A stretch of DNA of 64,000 nt from Phaeodactylibacter luteus (GTDB taxonomy: Bacteria; Bacteroidota; Bacteroidia; Chitinophagales; Saprospiraceae), in contig NZ_VOOR01000008.1 in NCBI RefSeq assembly GCF_007993045.1, forward strand, positions 1-64,000, read 5' to 3'. Below are positions 51,324 through 60,039 of this stretch, in pieces. Positions within the stretch are counted from its first letter, which is position 1. Every line of letters begins with the position of its first letter. The position numbers and the translations under genes are program-made. The notes beneath the pieces are model-generated. The model ran no database searches. It was not told the origin of the DNA and was given only the letters and a program-made list of their open reading frames with translations.

Positions 51324-52226
51324 TCAGAGGTTTTCAAATTTGGAGATAGCGCCGACCTTTTCCAGGAGCTCCGTCAAAGAGAGGCTGGCTTGCCGTATAT
51401 CCTGCCAGTCTTTGAGGACAATGCCTAGGGTCGATTCCACAATTTCCTTATCGAGGTGGTCAATATGCAGGGCTGAAAGCGCCATTGCCCAGTCTAAGGT
51501 CTCAGCGACCCCCGGAATTTTCTCCAACCGCATTTGGCGCACTTCCTGCATAAACCGGCAAATCTGCTCCCCTAGCTTTTGGTCTATGCCTGGTACTTTG
51601 CCCCTGACAATCTGCAGCTCTTTTTCAAACTCCGGGTAGGAGACATAAAGGTAAAGGCAGCGTCGGCGCAGTGCTTCGGAAAGCTCCCGCACGCGGTTGC
51701 TTGTGACAATGACCTGAGGGATGTGCGTCGCTTTGATGGTGCCTATTTCGGGTATGCTCACCTGCCAGTCAGAGAGGATTTCTAGCAAAAAACTTTCAAA
51801 CTCTTCGTCGGCCCGGTCTATCTCATCAATCAGCAAGACGGGCGCTCTGTGATGGGTAATGGCTTGCAACAGCGGGCGTTTAAGGAGGAAGCGCTCACTG
51901 AAGATATTTTGCTCCCGCTCTTCCAGGCTTTTATCGCTCTGCTCCTCTAGCTTAAGATGCAGCAGCTGTTGCTGATAGTTCCACTCATAAATAGCATGTG
52001 TAGCGTCTAGCCCTTCATAGCACTGCAGGCGGATGAGGTCTGTGTCGAGCGCACGGCTCATCACCTTGGCGATCTCTGTCTTGCCTACCCCGGCGGGCCC
52101 TTCAATGAGCAACGGTTTTTTTAGGGCTTTAGCTAAAAAAACAGACATGACAATTGAAGGCTCTGTGATGTAGCCTTGCTCCCTGAGCATGTGCCGGATC
52201 TCTTCCAATTCCTTGTTCTCCATCAT
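51324..52226 (-). CDS. MoxR-family AAA ATPase (CoxD-like)
   Basis: 300 residues from Met 52226 (MMENKELEEIRHML); the frame opens 24 codons upstream in sequence without family resemblance. Walker A is LLIEGPAGVGKTEIAKVMS and Walker B VLLIDEIDRADEEFESFLLEIL; IPQVIVTSNRVRELSEALRRRCLYLYVSYP contains the sensor and arginine finger. Similar to CoxD, the ATPase of CO-dehydrogenase clusters that is implicated in maturing the Cu-containing Mo active site; here its role with a form II enzyme is inferred from position. A terminator lies between it and coxM, so it may have its own transcription. No VWA protein (CoxE) is adjacent. Confidence 0.88.
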   Translation of the reverse strand: MMENKELEEIRHMLREQGYITEPSIVMSVFLAKALKKPLLIEGPAGVGKTEIAKVMSRALDTDLIRLQCYEGLDATHAIYEWNYQQQLLHLKLEEQSDKSLEEREQNIFSERFLLKRPLLQAITHHRAPVLLIDEIDRADEEFESFLLEILSDWQVSIPEIGTIKATHIPQVIVTSNRVRELSEALRRRCLYLYVSYPEFEKELQIVRGKVPGIDQKLGEQICRFMQEVRQMRLEKIPGVAETLDWAMALSALHIDHLDKEIVESTLGIVLKDWQDIRQASLSLTELLEKVGAISKFENL

Positions 52227-52279
52227 AGTTGTTGTTGGGTGTGTCGTCCTCTTGGCCATAAGCGCTGAGGCGGGCCAAG

Positions 52280-52309
52280 CAAAAAGGCGGGAGAACAAGC
52301 TCCCGCCTT
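52280..52309 (-). terminator. Terminator between coxM and the MoxR ATPase gene
   Basis: On the minus strand AAGGCGGGAG-cttgtt-CTCCCGCCTT followed by TTTGC. It ends the cox structural-gene transcript before the ATPase gene. Confidence 0.8.
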
Positions 52310-52373
52310 CAAATTAGCATAAAAGTTTCATACACTATGAGCGGCCGGCAGCCGCAAAAAAGACAAGTTGTTT

Positions 52374-53228
52374 TTACTGCGTAATGGCGAGCAGCGCCCG
52401 CTTGGCATAAACTTGGGCCAAGTGCAGCCGGTATTCCTCAGAGGCGAAGTGGTCTGCCATGACCATCACATCGGAGCCGGTACCTTTGACCGCCTCTTCT
52501 ATATTGGCTGCAGTAGGAGCCTGCCCCAAGAGAGCCTCTTCGATATTGGTTGCCCGGAAAGCGGCATCCGCAAGCCCGTTCACCGCTACACTGATGTGCT
52601 CGATCTTCCCGTCTTTGACAGAAGCTGCTGCGGCTACGCCCACAATTGCAAAGCGCGAAGCCGGCTGCATGAATTTTTGGTAAGTACTCCGTGTGCCTGC
52701 CGCTGGTATCGGGATGCTGACTGCCGTCAGGATTTCGTTATCCTGCAGGGCGGTGGAGTAGAAGCCAGTGAAGAAGTCATCTGCCGCTACTGTACGTTCC
52801 CCATCAGGCCCTTTCAAGTGGATATGGGCGTGGGCAGCGATCATTACCCCGGGCCAGTCGGCTGCAGGGTCGGCATGAGCAAGGCTTCCGCCTAATGTGC
52901 CCATATTGCGCACCTGAGGGTCGCCAATGAGATCTGCTGCTTCGGGCAGCATATGATAAGCTTGTCCTGCAAGCTCAGAGGTGACGATATCGTGGTGAGT
53001 ACTCCCTGCTCCAATGATGAGGCGGCCCCCGTCATTTTTGATGTAGCGCAGCTCAGAAAGCTTACGGATATCAATCAAGATGCCCGGCGCGTTCAGCCGG
53101 AGCTTCATAGCTGGGATAAGGCTGTGCCCGCCAGCGAGGAGCTTAGCATCCATGCCGTGCTGTGCCATTAGGCTAAGGGCGTCATCCACGGAGTCTGCGC
53201 GGACGTAATCAACTTTATTTGGAATCAT
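52374..53228 (-). CDS. coxM: FAD-binding subunit of a CO-dehydrogenase-like Mo hydroxylase (CoxM)
   Basis: 284 residues. FAD-binding motifs: AKLLAGGHSLIPAMKLRL (AGGHSLxP) near residue 30 and NMGTLGGSLAHADPAADWPG (TLGGSLAHADPA) near 108, as in the medium subunit of aerobic CO dehydrogenase and relatives. DDFFTGFYSTALQDNEILTAVSIP follows, and the C-terminal CO-dehydrogenase flavoprotein domain completes it. It passes electrons from the 2Fe-2S centres to an acceptor. Same strand and order as coxS and coxL, 81 bases after coxL. Confidence 0.92.
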   Translation of the reverse strand: MIPNKVDYVRADSVDDALSLMAQHGMDAKLLAGGHSLIPAMKLRLNAPGILIDIRKLSELRYIKNDGGRLIIGAGSTHHDIVTSELAGQAYHMLPEAADLIGDPQVRNMGTLGGSLAHADPAADWPGVMIAAHAHIHLKGPDGERTVAADDFFTGFYSTALQDNEILTAVSIPIPAAGTRSTYQKFMQPASRFAIVGVAAAASVKDGKIEHISVAVNGLADAAFRATNIEEALLGQAPTAANIEEAVKGTGSDVMVMADHFASEEYRLHLAQVYAKRALLAITQ

Positions 53229-53309
53229 GGTTTTGCTTTTTGTTGGACAAAAAATCAGACAACCGCCGGGCCTAGTGCCCGGCAGCTTTTGTTGGGCCAG
53301 CTTCAGCGG

Positions 53310-55679
53310 TTAGCTGTGCATTGCACGCCACACCCGCTCGGGCGTCAGTGGCATTTCAAGATCCTTCTTGATGCCAAATGGCCGTAGCGCATCCATTACT
53401 GCGTTTACCACAGCTGGCGTAGAACCGATGCAGCCCGCTTCGCCTGCACCCTTTACCCCGAGAGGGTTGTGAGGGCAAGGCGTCACTGTCCGGTCAATTT
53501 CGAAACTTGGCAGGTCATCTGCTCTCGGCATGGTATAATCCATATAAGAGCCGTTGATCAGCTGCCCGTTCTCATCGTACATAGCCCCTTCAAACAAGGC
53601 TTGCCCAATGCCCTGCGCCAAACCGCCGTGTATCTGCCCGTCTACGATCATAGGGTTGATGACATTCCCCACATCATCTACAGCGATAAAACGCTTAAGC
53701 TTGGTCTGCCCGGTATCTTGATCTACTTCCACCACAGCAATGTGAGCACCATATGGGTAAGTAAAATTGGCCGGGTCATAAAAGCTGGAAAAGTCCATGC
53801 CGGGCTCCAGCCCTTCGGGGTAGTCGTGTGGCACATAAGCTGTAAGCGCAATGTCGCCAAAAGCTATGCTTTTGTCAGTGCCTTTTACGGTCCATTTGCC
53901 ATCTGCAAACTCCAGGTCCTCTTCGGCTGCTTCAAGCTTGTGGGCTGCAATTTTGGCGCCCTTGTCTATGATTTTGTCTAAGCTTTTTACGATAGCGCTC
54001 CCACCTACGGCAAGGCTTCGTGAGCCGTAAGTGCCCATTCCGAAAGCCACGGACTCAGAATCGCCGTGCACAATTTCAACATCATCCAAAGGGATGCCCA
54101 GCCTGTCGGCCACTACCTGAGCAAAGGTGGTCTCGTGCCCCTGCCCGTGCGAGTGGGCCCCAGTGTACACACTGACTTTGCCAGTAGGCTGTACCCTGAC
54201 CTGCCCTACTTCGTAAAGGCCTGCCCTTGCGCCCAACGCGCCTACTACCGCAGAAGGGGCGATGCCGCAGGCTTCGATATACGTTGAAAAGCCAATGCCC
54301 AGCAGCTTGCCCTGCTTGCGGGCTTCGGCTTGCTCCTTGCGGAAATCATCATAGCCGACCATTTCGAGGGCGCGCTTAAGCACGGCATGGTAGTCGCCGC
54401 TATCGTACTGCAACGCCACCTGTGTCTGATAGCCCGGCTCATTGACGCCGTCGAAGGGCGGGATGAAATTCTTGACCCTCAGTTCTGCCGGGTCCATTTC
54501 CATCTCCAGTGCGGCCACATCCATCATCCGTTCGAGGAGGTATGTCGCCTCGGGCCGGCCAGCGCCCCGGTAAGCATCTACAGGGGTAGTATGGGTGAAC
54601 ACGCCGCACAGGTCGATATGTATTTTGGGCGTGGTGTAAAGCCCTTGGAGGAGGGTACCATGCAGCCAAGTAGGCACAGCAGGGGCAAAAGTGGAAAGGT
54701 AAGCCCCAAGGTTGGCATGCGTATTGATCCGCAAGCCGACAATATGGCCTTCCTTGTCGAAGCCCATTTCAGCCTTGGTGACGTGGTCTCTGCCGTGCGC
54801 ATCCGTCATAAAAGCTTCGCTCCGGTCAGAAGTCCATTTGATAGGCACTTTCAGCCGCTGAGAGCACCAAATCATAAGGGCCTCTTCGGCATAGTGGAAT
54901 ATTTTGCTGCCAAAGCCGCCCCCAACGTCAGGAGCAACCACCCTGACCCGGTGTTCCGGAATGCCCAACACGAATGCACAGAGCAGCAGGCGGGTAAGGT
55001 GAGGGTTTTGGGAAGTCGTATAGAGGGTATATTTATCCGTAGATTCGTCAAAGTGCCCGATAGCGGAGCGGGGCTCCATCGCATTGGGTATGACCCTCTG
55101 ATTGGTGAACTCCAGCGTGGTTACATGATGGGCATGGCTAAGGGCTTTGTCCACTTCTTCTTTAGGGTTGCCCAGCTCCCAATCGAAGCAAAGGTTGTTG
55201 GGGGCATCGTCATGTACTAGGGGCTGCCCGGCTTCGGTAGCTTTTTTAGCATGTGCGACAGCAGGCAGCTCTTCCCACTCAATTTCGATGGCATCGCCAG
55301 CGTCGCGAGCAATTTCTCGGGTATCGGCAATAACTACCGCTACGCCATCGCCCATGTATCGGGCTTTGTCCGCCACGAGCAGAGGGTGGGGTGGCTCTTT
55401 CATAGGGTCCCCGTTCTTGAAATTGATCTGCCACCCGCAGGGCACACCGCCCACGCCCGAATCGGCTATATCCTTACCGGTATACACTTTAACAACGCCT
55501 TCCATAGCCTCAGCAGCGGAAGTGTCAATGCTTATAATTTTAGCATGTGCATAAGGGCTGCGCACAATGTACGCGTGCAGCATGCCCGGGAGTACGATAT
55601 CGTCAGTATAGCGGCCTTTTCCGGTCAGGAAGCGCTTGTCTTCCACACGCTTGACCGCTTTGCCTATATAGTTAGTCAT
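53310..55679 (-). CDS. coxL: Molybdopterin-binding large subunit, form II CoxL (xanthine dehydrogenase family)
   Basis: 789 residues. It starts NYIGKAVKRVEDKRFLTGKGRYTDDIVLPGMLHAYIVRSPYAHAKI. The active-site loop is AYRGAGRPEATYLLERM, i.e. AYRGAGR, the form II marker; form I CoxL (true CO dehydrogenase) has AYXCSFR with the copper-ligand Cys. The catalytic Glu loop is VKGAGEAGCIGSTPAVVNAV near the C-terminus, and GGFGSKIFHYAEE and GSHGQGHETTFAQV-type Mo cofactor motifs (AHSHGQGHETTFAQVV) are present. It would hydroxylate an unknown substrate (aldehyde, purine or N-heterocycle). CO oxidation is not supported. Confidence 0.93.
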   Translation of the reverse strand: MTNYIGKAVKRVEDKRFLTGKGRYTDDIVLPGMLHAYIVRSPYAHAKIISIDTSAAEAMEGVVKVYTGKDIADSGVGGVPCGWQINFKNGDPMKEPPHPLLVADKARYMGDGVAVVIADTREIARDAGDAIEIEWEELPAVAHAKKATEAGQPLVHDDAPNNLCFDWELGNPKEEVDKALSHAHHVTTLEFTNQRVIPNAMEPRSAIGHFDESTDKYTLYTTSQNPHLTRLLLCAFVLGIPEHRVRVVAPDVGGGFGSKIFHYAEEALMIWCSQRLKVPIKWTSDRSEAFMTDAHGRDHVTKAEMGFDKEGHIVGLRINTHANLGAYLSTFAPAVPTWLHGTLLQGLYTTPKIHIDLCGVFTHTTPVDAYRGAGRPEATYLLERMMDVAALEMEMDPAELRVKNFIPPFDGVNEPGYQTQVALQYDSGDYHAVLKRALEMVGYDDFRKEQAEARKQGKLLGIGFSTYIEACGIAPSAVVGALGARAGLYEVGQVRVQPTGKVSVYTGAHSHGQGHETTFAQVVADRLGIPLDDVEIVHGDSESVAFGMGTYGSRSLAVGGSAIVKSLDKIIDKGAKIAAHKLEAAEEDLEFADGKWTVKGTDKSIAFGDIALTAYVPHDYPEGLEPGMDFSSFYDPANFTYPYGAHIAVVEVDQDTGQTKLKRFIAVDDVGNVINPMIVDGQIHGGLAQGIGQALFEGAMYDENGQLINGSYMDYTMPRADDLPSFEIDRTVTPCPHNPLGVKGAGEAGCIGSTPAVVNAVMDALRPFGIKKDLEMPLTPERVWRAMHS

Positions 55680-56167
55680 TATGCTACTTCTTTTTCAGGT
55701 TCGTTAATTTTTTTGGCTGCATACTGAATCGACTTCACAATATTGTGGTAGCCGGTGCAGCGGCAGAAGTTCCCTTCCAGCGCTTCGCGGATCTCCTGCT
55801 CGGAGGGGTTGCTGTTGTTTTTCAGCAGGTCAACGGCGGCCATCATCATGCCAGGTGTGCAAAAGCCGCACTGCAGCCCGTGCTCCTCCCGGAAGCCCTC
55901 TTGTATAGGGTGCATTTCGCCGTTTTGCGAAAGCCCTTCCACCGTAGTGATTTCTGCTCCGTCGGCTTGTGCAGCGAGCATGCTGCAGGATTTGACAGCC
56001 TGCCCGTCCATAAGGATCGTACAGGCACCGCAGTTGCTCGTATCGCAACCTACGTGAGTACCGGTCAGGGAAAGTGTATCCCGGAGGAAGTGGACGAGCA
56101 GGGTGCGCCCTTCCACATCCCGGGTCACCGCCTGGCCATTTACAGTAACAGTGATTCTGGTAGACAT
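55679..56167 (-). CDS. coxS: 2Fe-2S subunit of Mo hydroxylase (CoxS)
   Basis: 162 residues. Plant-type ferredoxin cluster: [25 protein letters not shown]. The second cluster is [18 protein letters not shown] and [16 protein letters not shown]. The normal length and order for the small subunit of the xanthine-oxidase family. The last base of coxS overlaps the coxL ATG by one, and the stop codon is shared (TA-ATG). Upstream, 52 bases away, is coxG. Confidence 0.95.
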   Translation of the reverse strand: MSTRITVTVNGQAVTRDVEGRTLLVHFLRDTLSLTGTHVGCDTSNCGACTILMDGQAVKSCSMLAAQADGAEITTVEGLSQNGEMHPIQEGFREEHGLQCGFCTPGMMMAAVDLLKNNSNPSEQEIREALEGNFCRCTGYHNIVKSIQYAAKKINEPEKEVA

Positions 56168-56219
56168 TGGATGTTCTGATTTTATTTGTCCAGGAAATAT
56201 GATGCTTAGTGCTGCCCAA

Positions 56220-56678
56220 TCAGGCAGGGTGTTGTCTCGTTTGGCTCAGCTCGTCTTCCAGGGCTTGGAAGAACTGCTTGGTCAGCGTATTGGCTACACC
56301 GCTCAGCACCCGTTGCCCAGTCCGTGCCAGCAGGCCCGATAGGTTGGCTTTGCCATCAAAGGAGAGTTCGGTCTCTTCTGGCCCAACTTCTTGTAGCCCG
56401 ATTTGTACATTAGCAGAGACATTGCCAATTTTGCTGTTCTGCTTGATCTTTAGGAGGAAGCTTTGGGGCGCTACTTTATCTGCTACTTCCAAGTCTCCGC
56501 TAAAAGAGCCGCTGACAGGGCCTAGTTTGACATTGGCAATAGCTTTGTAAGTATCTTCTCCCGTGGCTTCAAGGGTAGAGACCCCCGGCGTGATTTTGGC
56601 CAGAGTATCTGCGTCCATCAGCATATTGAATATGGTGTGTGCAGATGCCGGAAACCTGTGCGAGCCTTTCAGTTGCAT
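56220..56678 (-). CDS. coxG: CoxG-like SRPBCC protein (carbon monoxide dehydrogenase subunit G family)
   Basis: 152 residues. [45 protein letters not shown] is the N-terminal signature of the CoxG family (lipid-binding SRPBCC fold), and [42 protein letters not shown] follows. In CO dehydrogenase CoxG anchors the enzyme to the membrane; here it is probably the first gene of a coxG-S-L-M operon. The function of family members next to form II enzymes is not settled. Confidence 0.9.
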   Translation of the reverse strand: MQLKGSHRFPASAHTIFNMLMDADTLAKITPGVSTLEATGEDTYKAIANVKLGPVSGSFSGDLEVADKVAPQSFLLKIKQNSKIGNVSANVQIGLQEVGPEETELSFDGKANLSGLLARTGQRVLSGVANTLTKQFFQALEDELSQTRQHPA

Positions 56679-56724
56679 AGCTAAATTTTGAAGATGATTA
56701 AGCGCTGGGGTATTTTGGAATAGG

Positions 56725-56761
56725 GTTTCTAAAGTTATAAATTATCGACTTAATTAGAAAC
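56725..56761. promoter_or_regulatory. Candidate operator: inverted repeat in the coxG-xdhC divergent region
   Basis: GTTTCTAA (56725-56732) and TTAGAAAC (56754-56761) are perfect inverted copies 21 bases apart, in an AT-rich divergent intergenic region of 209 bases. Inner AAGT/ACTT extends the symmetry. It could be bound by a regulator of both operons; no regulator gene is adjacent. Confidence 0.4.
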
Positions 56762-56887
56762 GGTTGTTCAAATAAAAATTGGGTATAATTGTATTTTTTG
56801 AAATAAAACCTGTTTTTCGTTGTGTTTAACGAGTGGGCGTTGTGCCCTGGATTCCTTATCTTCATAGCGTGCTAAGCAGAGATAGAC

Positions 56888-57991
56888 ATGAAAGAAATAC
56901 GCAGTATTTTAAAGGCCTACAAAGATTTGCCGGAGGGCAGGAGGGTTGCCCTGGCTACCGTCGTACGGGTGGAGGGCTCTTCTTATCGCCGCACTGGCGC
57001 TCGTATGCTGATCATGGACGATGGCAATTGGATCGGGGGCATTAGTGGGGGGTGCCTAGAGGGGGATGCCCTGCGCAAAGCACAGCTGGCCATCTTGCGC
57101 GAACAGCCTTCGCTCGTAACCTATGACACTACCGATGATGACGCCCAACAAATTGGCGTTGGCCTAGGCTGCAATGGCATTATCGATGTCCTGATCGCAC
57201 CTTTGGAGCAAGACAGCCCGCTCAACCCATTGCATATTCTTGAAGGCTGCTTGGGGGAGCGGCAGCCAAGTATCCTGCTCACGATCTCACACTACGAAGG
57301 GGCGGGCCCGCTGTACCCCGGCCAAATGATTAAATACGAAAACGGGGGGCTCGCTGGAAAACTGCCGGAGGGCTTCCCTATCAAACAGCTGCTGGCCGAT
57401 ATTGAACAGGTGCAGGCGCGACAGAAATCGAGCAGCAATACTTACCCTTGGAAAAGGGAGGAAGTAGGCGTGTTCATCGAGTTTTTGCCGCCAGAGCTTC
57501 GTTTGCTCTTGTTCGGCGGCAACTATGATGTCTTCCCAATGGCTCAGCTGGCCCGAGCAATTGGGCATGAGGTGACGGTCTATGCCAATCCTCACAAACT
57601 GAGCCGGGCTATATTCAAGGAAGCCCATGTGGTCAAAGAGAAAGAAGCGGAGGTAGAAGTAGATGATTATACCGCCTGTATCCTTATGGCACATGACTAT
57701 AAGACTGATCTGGCCAACCTACAGCGCTTGCTGCCAACGGATGTGCCTTATATTGGTTTGCTAGGCCCTCGCAAGCGCACCGATAAAATGTTGGATGAGC
57801 TGGCTGCAGCAGGCTTTGCCCTTAACGGGGAAAGCCAGGCTCGCTTGCATAGCCCGGTAGGCCTTGATATTGGCGCATTGTCCCCAGAAGAGATTGCGCT
57901 GTCTGTCCTGGCAGAAATCAGGGCTTTCTTCAGTCAGCGCAGCGGGGGCTTCCTTAAGCACCGGCGGGGCACAATTCACGAGCGGGCTTAG
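56888..57991 (+). CDS. XdhC/CoxF family molybdenum cofactor maturation protein
   Basis: 367 residues. EGRRVALATVVRVEGSSYRRTGARMLIMDDGNWIGGISGGCLEGD is the XdhC/CoxI family signature. GVGLGCNGIIDVLIAPL follows, and a Rossmann-like C-terminal domain (LLLFGGNYDVFPMAQLARAIGHEVTVYA; VPYIGLLGPRKRTDKML; GLDIGALSPEEIALSVLAEI). XdhC proteins hold the Mo cofactor for sulfuration before insertion in the enzyme. Divergent from the coxG operon and probably a dedicated maturation factor for it. ATG start with the conserved motif at the expected distance. Confidence 0.93.
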   Translation: MKEIRSILKAYKDLPEGRRVALATVVRVEGSSYRRTGARMLIMDDGNWIGGISGGCLEGDALRKAQLAILREQPSLVTYDTTDDDAQQIGVGLGCNGIIDVLIAPLEQDSPLNPLHILEGCLGERQPSILLTISHYEGAGPLYPGQMIKYENGGLAGKLPEGFPIKQLLADIEQVQARQKSSSNTYPWKREEVGVFIEFLPPELRLLLFGGNYDVFPMAQLARAIGHEVTVYANPHKLSRAIFKEAHVVKEKEAEVEVDDYTACILMAHDYKTDLANLQRLLPTDVPYIGLLGPRKRTDKMLDELAAAGFALNGESQARLHSPVGLDIGALSPEEIALSVLAEIRAFFSQRSGGFLKHRRGTIHERA

Positions 57992-58000
57992 GGCAGGTGT

Positions 58001-58861
58001 TCATTTTTTGACCACTACAGTCTCCCAGCCATCATAAGAGCCGCCTAGAGATTCTGCAAAGCGGGTGAGGTTCCACGTGAGCTGATGTATGTAGGGGACG
58101 TGGATACTGTCCTGCCGGGCCATATGTATGCCATACCGGGCGGCTTTGCCGACATCTATGGTGTCAAAACCAAGGATTTTAAAGCTTGCTGCGACCACGG
58201 TGTCCTGAAATTGCTGCCGGGCTGCCGGGCTAGGGAAATAGGCCCAGTGTTCTATCAGCCTGGGCTGATTGAGGGCATCTCCGGCCTGCTGTAGCTGCAA
58301 GAGCACTTGGTCGTTGCGGATTTCCGCTTGCTCCTTTAGGCTTGGGGAAAGCGTATTGATATAAGTCTCCCACCTTTTGTCTGGCGAGATGGCCGCTTCC
58401 ACCTGCCGCTTTTGGTAATCTTTGACCAATTGCTGCGCCAGTTGCTCAGCTGCTGCCTCAGCCTTGAGGTAAAAGTATAGGGTCTTTGCGCCTGGGGCTA
58501 CCTGCGAACCTATGAAAAGCCCATACTGCCCACCTTCCAGCTCTCGGATCAGCTGTTGCTGCAATTCATCCGCAATGCGGGTTTCGGAATCCGTTGGGAA
58601 ACCGGTCGGCAGCAGGTCTTCTGCGAAAATGGTCGCGGTGAACAGGCGGGAGTAGTTTTCTACGGGTGCGGTTTTCTTCCAGCCCAAGTCTAGTGTGATC
58701 ACAGAAGGGGCTGTAGCGCTTTGGCGCAAAAATACGGCCCATTGGTCTTGGTGGGCAGGGGGCGTTGCTTGTCGCTGCGCTAAGTCAGCTGGGGCGTCTG
58801 CTTCCCCGCAAGCATTGAAAATGAGCCATAAGGCAGCGAACCATATCAAACGCGTATACAT
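58001..58861 (-). CDS. Lipoprotein with DUF695/RraB-like features
   Basis: 286 residues from ATG 58861. The frame opens 42 codons upstream, but a lipoprotein signal follows this Met: MYTRLIWFAALWLIFNACG. After a linker, the DUF695-type region has DKRWETYINTLSP, and the C-terminal part (IEHWAYFPSPAARQQFQDTVVAASFKILG, ending ESLGGSYDGWETVVVK) resembles the RraB inhibitor of RNase E by the terminal YDGWET motif. A secreted version would not reach RNase, so a binding role elsewhere is more likely. Fifteen bases separate it from the MBL hydrolase gene upstream. Confidence 0.65.
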   Translation of the reverse strand: MYTRLIWFAALWLIFNACGEADAPADLAQRQATPPAHQDQWAVFLRQSATAPSVITLDLGWKKTAPVENYSRLFTATIFAEDLLPTGFPTDSETRIADELQQQLIRELEGGQYGLFIGSQVAPGAKTLYFYLKAEAAAEQLAQQLVKDYQKRQVEAAISPDKRWETYINTLSPSLKEQAEIRNDQVLLQLQQAGDALNQPRLIEHWAYFPSPAARQQFQDTVVAASFKILGFDTIDVGKAARYGIHMARQDSIHVPYIHQLTWNLTRFAESLGGSYDGWETVVVKK

Positions 58862-58875
58862 AACTATCGATGATT

Positions 58876-59634
58876 TTAAAGCGGTATGGAAAAAGAAAGC
58901 CCGTCGTAGCCGAGGTTCATCCCCGGCGGCAAGCTTGCGTCCACCTCGGCGTGCAGCCCCATGTGGTGGCTCATATGGATAAACCAAGTTTGCCGAGCGC
59001 CGATCTCCCCGGCTAGGGCAACGGCCTGTTCGAGGGTAAGGTGCGAATGGTGGGGCTTATGGTGAAGGGCGCTCAGCACAAGGGTATCTAGCCCATGCAG
59101 TTTGGGCCGCTCGGGCGCGGCAATCTCTTTGACATCCGTCAGGTAGGCAAACGCACCTGCCCGGAAACCGAGCACCGGCATTCGGCCGTGCATGGCTTCC
59201 ACCGGGGTTATTTCGAGGGGGCCTACCCTGAAGGGGCCGCTTTTGTCGATATAGTTCAGCTTGACCTGCGGTGCCCCGGGGTAGCGGTTTTGGGTCTCAA
59301 AAATGTAAGCGAAGCGCTGCTGAAGCTCCTGCCCCACCGCTTCTGTGCAATACACCGGCATATCCGCCCCACTTTTGAAGTTGAAGGGCCGCACATCATC
59401 CAAGCCGATAATGTGGTCATTGTGCTGATGGGTGAGCAGTATGGCATCTAGGCTGGCCACGCCGGCCCGCAGCATCTGCGCCCGGAAGTCGGGCCCGCAA
59501 TCAATGGCGATATGCTGCTTGCCAGCCCTGATGAGGGCAGCCGTACGCAGCCTTCGGTCTCGGGGGGCGTTAGAGGTGCAGACCTTGCAGGTGCAGCCTA
59601 TGACCGGAACGCCCTGTGAGGTGCCGGTCCCCAA
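58876..59634 (-). CDS. MBL-fold metallo-hydrolase (PhnP-like)
   Basis: 252 residues from TTG 59634. The sequence GTGTSQGVPVIGCTCKVC near the start matches the PhnP-like group (usually preceded by a strand of the form KVTLLGTG). IAIDCGPDFRAQML, ILLTHQHNDHIIGLDDVRPF (HxHxDH), MHGRMPVLGFRAGAFAYLTDVKEI and SALHHKPHHSHLTLEQAV give the metal sites. Upstream in frame QVTLL without ATG or GTG suggests the real start lies earlier, possibly CTG near 59661 (EAQVTLLGTG). Cyclic phosphodiesterase activity is known for PhnP, but here it is inference. Operon with the genes at 58001 and 59678. Confidence 0.85.
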   Translation of the reverse strand: MGTGTSQGVPVIGCTCKVCTSNAPRDRRLRTAALIRAGKQHIAIDCGPDFRAQMLRAGVASLDAILLTHQHNDHIIGLDDVRPFNFKSGADMPVYCTEAVGQELQQRFAYIFETQNRYPGAPQVKLNYIDKSGPFRVGPLEITPVEAMHGRMPVLGFRAGAFAYLTDVKEIAAPERPKLHGLDTLVLSALHHKPHHSHLTLEQAVALAGEIGARQTWFIHMSHHMGLHAEVDASLPPGMNLGYDGLSFSIPL

Positions 59635-59677
59635 TAAAGTAACTTGAGCTTCGATAGTCAGGGTCTTTTCGTGAAGG

Positions 59678-59965
59678 TTATTCTTCCTCTTCCTGCCCGG
59701 GGAGCACTTCCCGGGAAAGCTGCCGGTAAAATTTGGCCGACTTTTCAGAGAGGGCCTCCGATGGTACGGTTATGGAAGAGAGGATGTCGGCCAGGCAGTT
59801 GATGCGCCCCTCCACATCAAAAAACTTATTGATGACAATAATTTTCCTGTCCTCCACAAGCGCGTAGCCGGAGTTGAAGTTGCCTTTTTCATATCGGATG
59901 GCGTATTCCAGCTCTTCCAACAAGGCTTCGAGCTTTTTCAGGCTGTGCCGGGTATACTTGAACAT
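59678..59965 (-). CDS. Conserved small Bacteroidota protein of unknown function
   Basis: 95 residues from Met 59965 (MFKYTRHSLKKLEALLEELEYAIRYEKGNFNSGYALVEDRKIIVINKFFDVEGRINCLADIL), a pattern I remember as conserved across the phylum. The frame also opens at 60043, overlapping the OmpA gene stop by 4 bases (ATGA), so a longer form of 121 residues is possible. It may be a small regulatory or metal-related protein. No function is known. Confidence 0.75.
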   Translation of the reverse strand: MFKYTRHSLKKLEALLEELEYAIRYEKGNFNSGYALVEDRKIIVINKFFDVEGRINCLADILSSITVPSEALSEKSAKFYRQLSREVLPGQEEEE

Positions 59966-60039
59966 AAGGCTTCTGATCTTTTGGCCAGGTGTTTTCACCA
60001 GGCCCGAAATATAGGCATTTTCCGCCAAGGGCGTTGGGG

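Noticed and set aside
53310-55679. Possible true CO dehydrogenase, given coxS/L/M/G/D-like gene order
   Set aside because: The active-site loop is AYRGAGR (form II), lacking the Cys of form I, so CO oxidation is not claimed.
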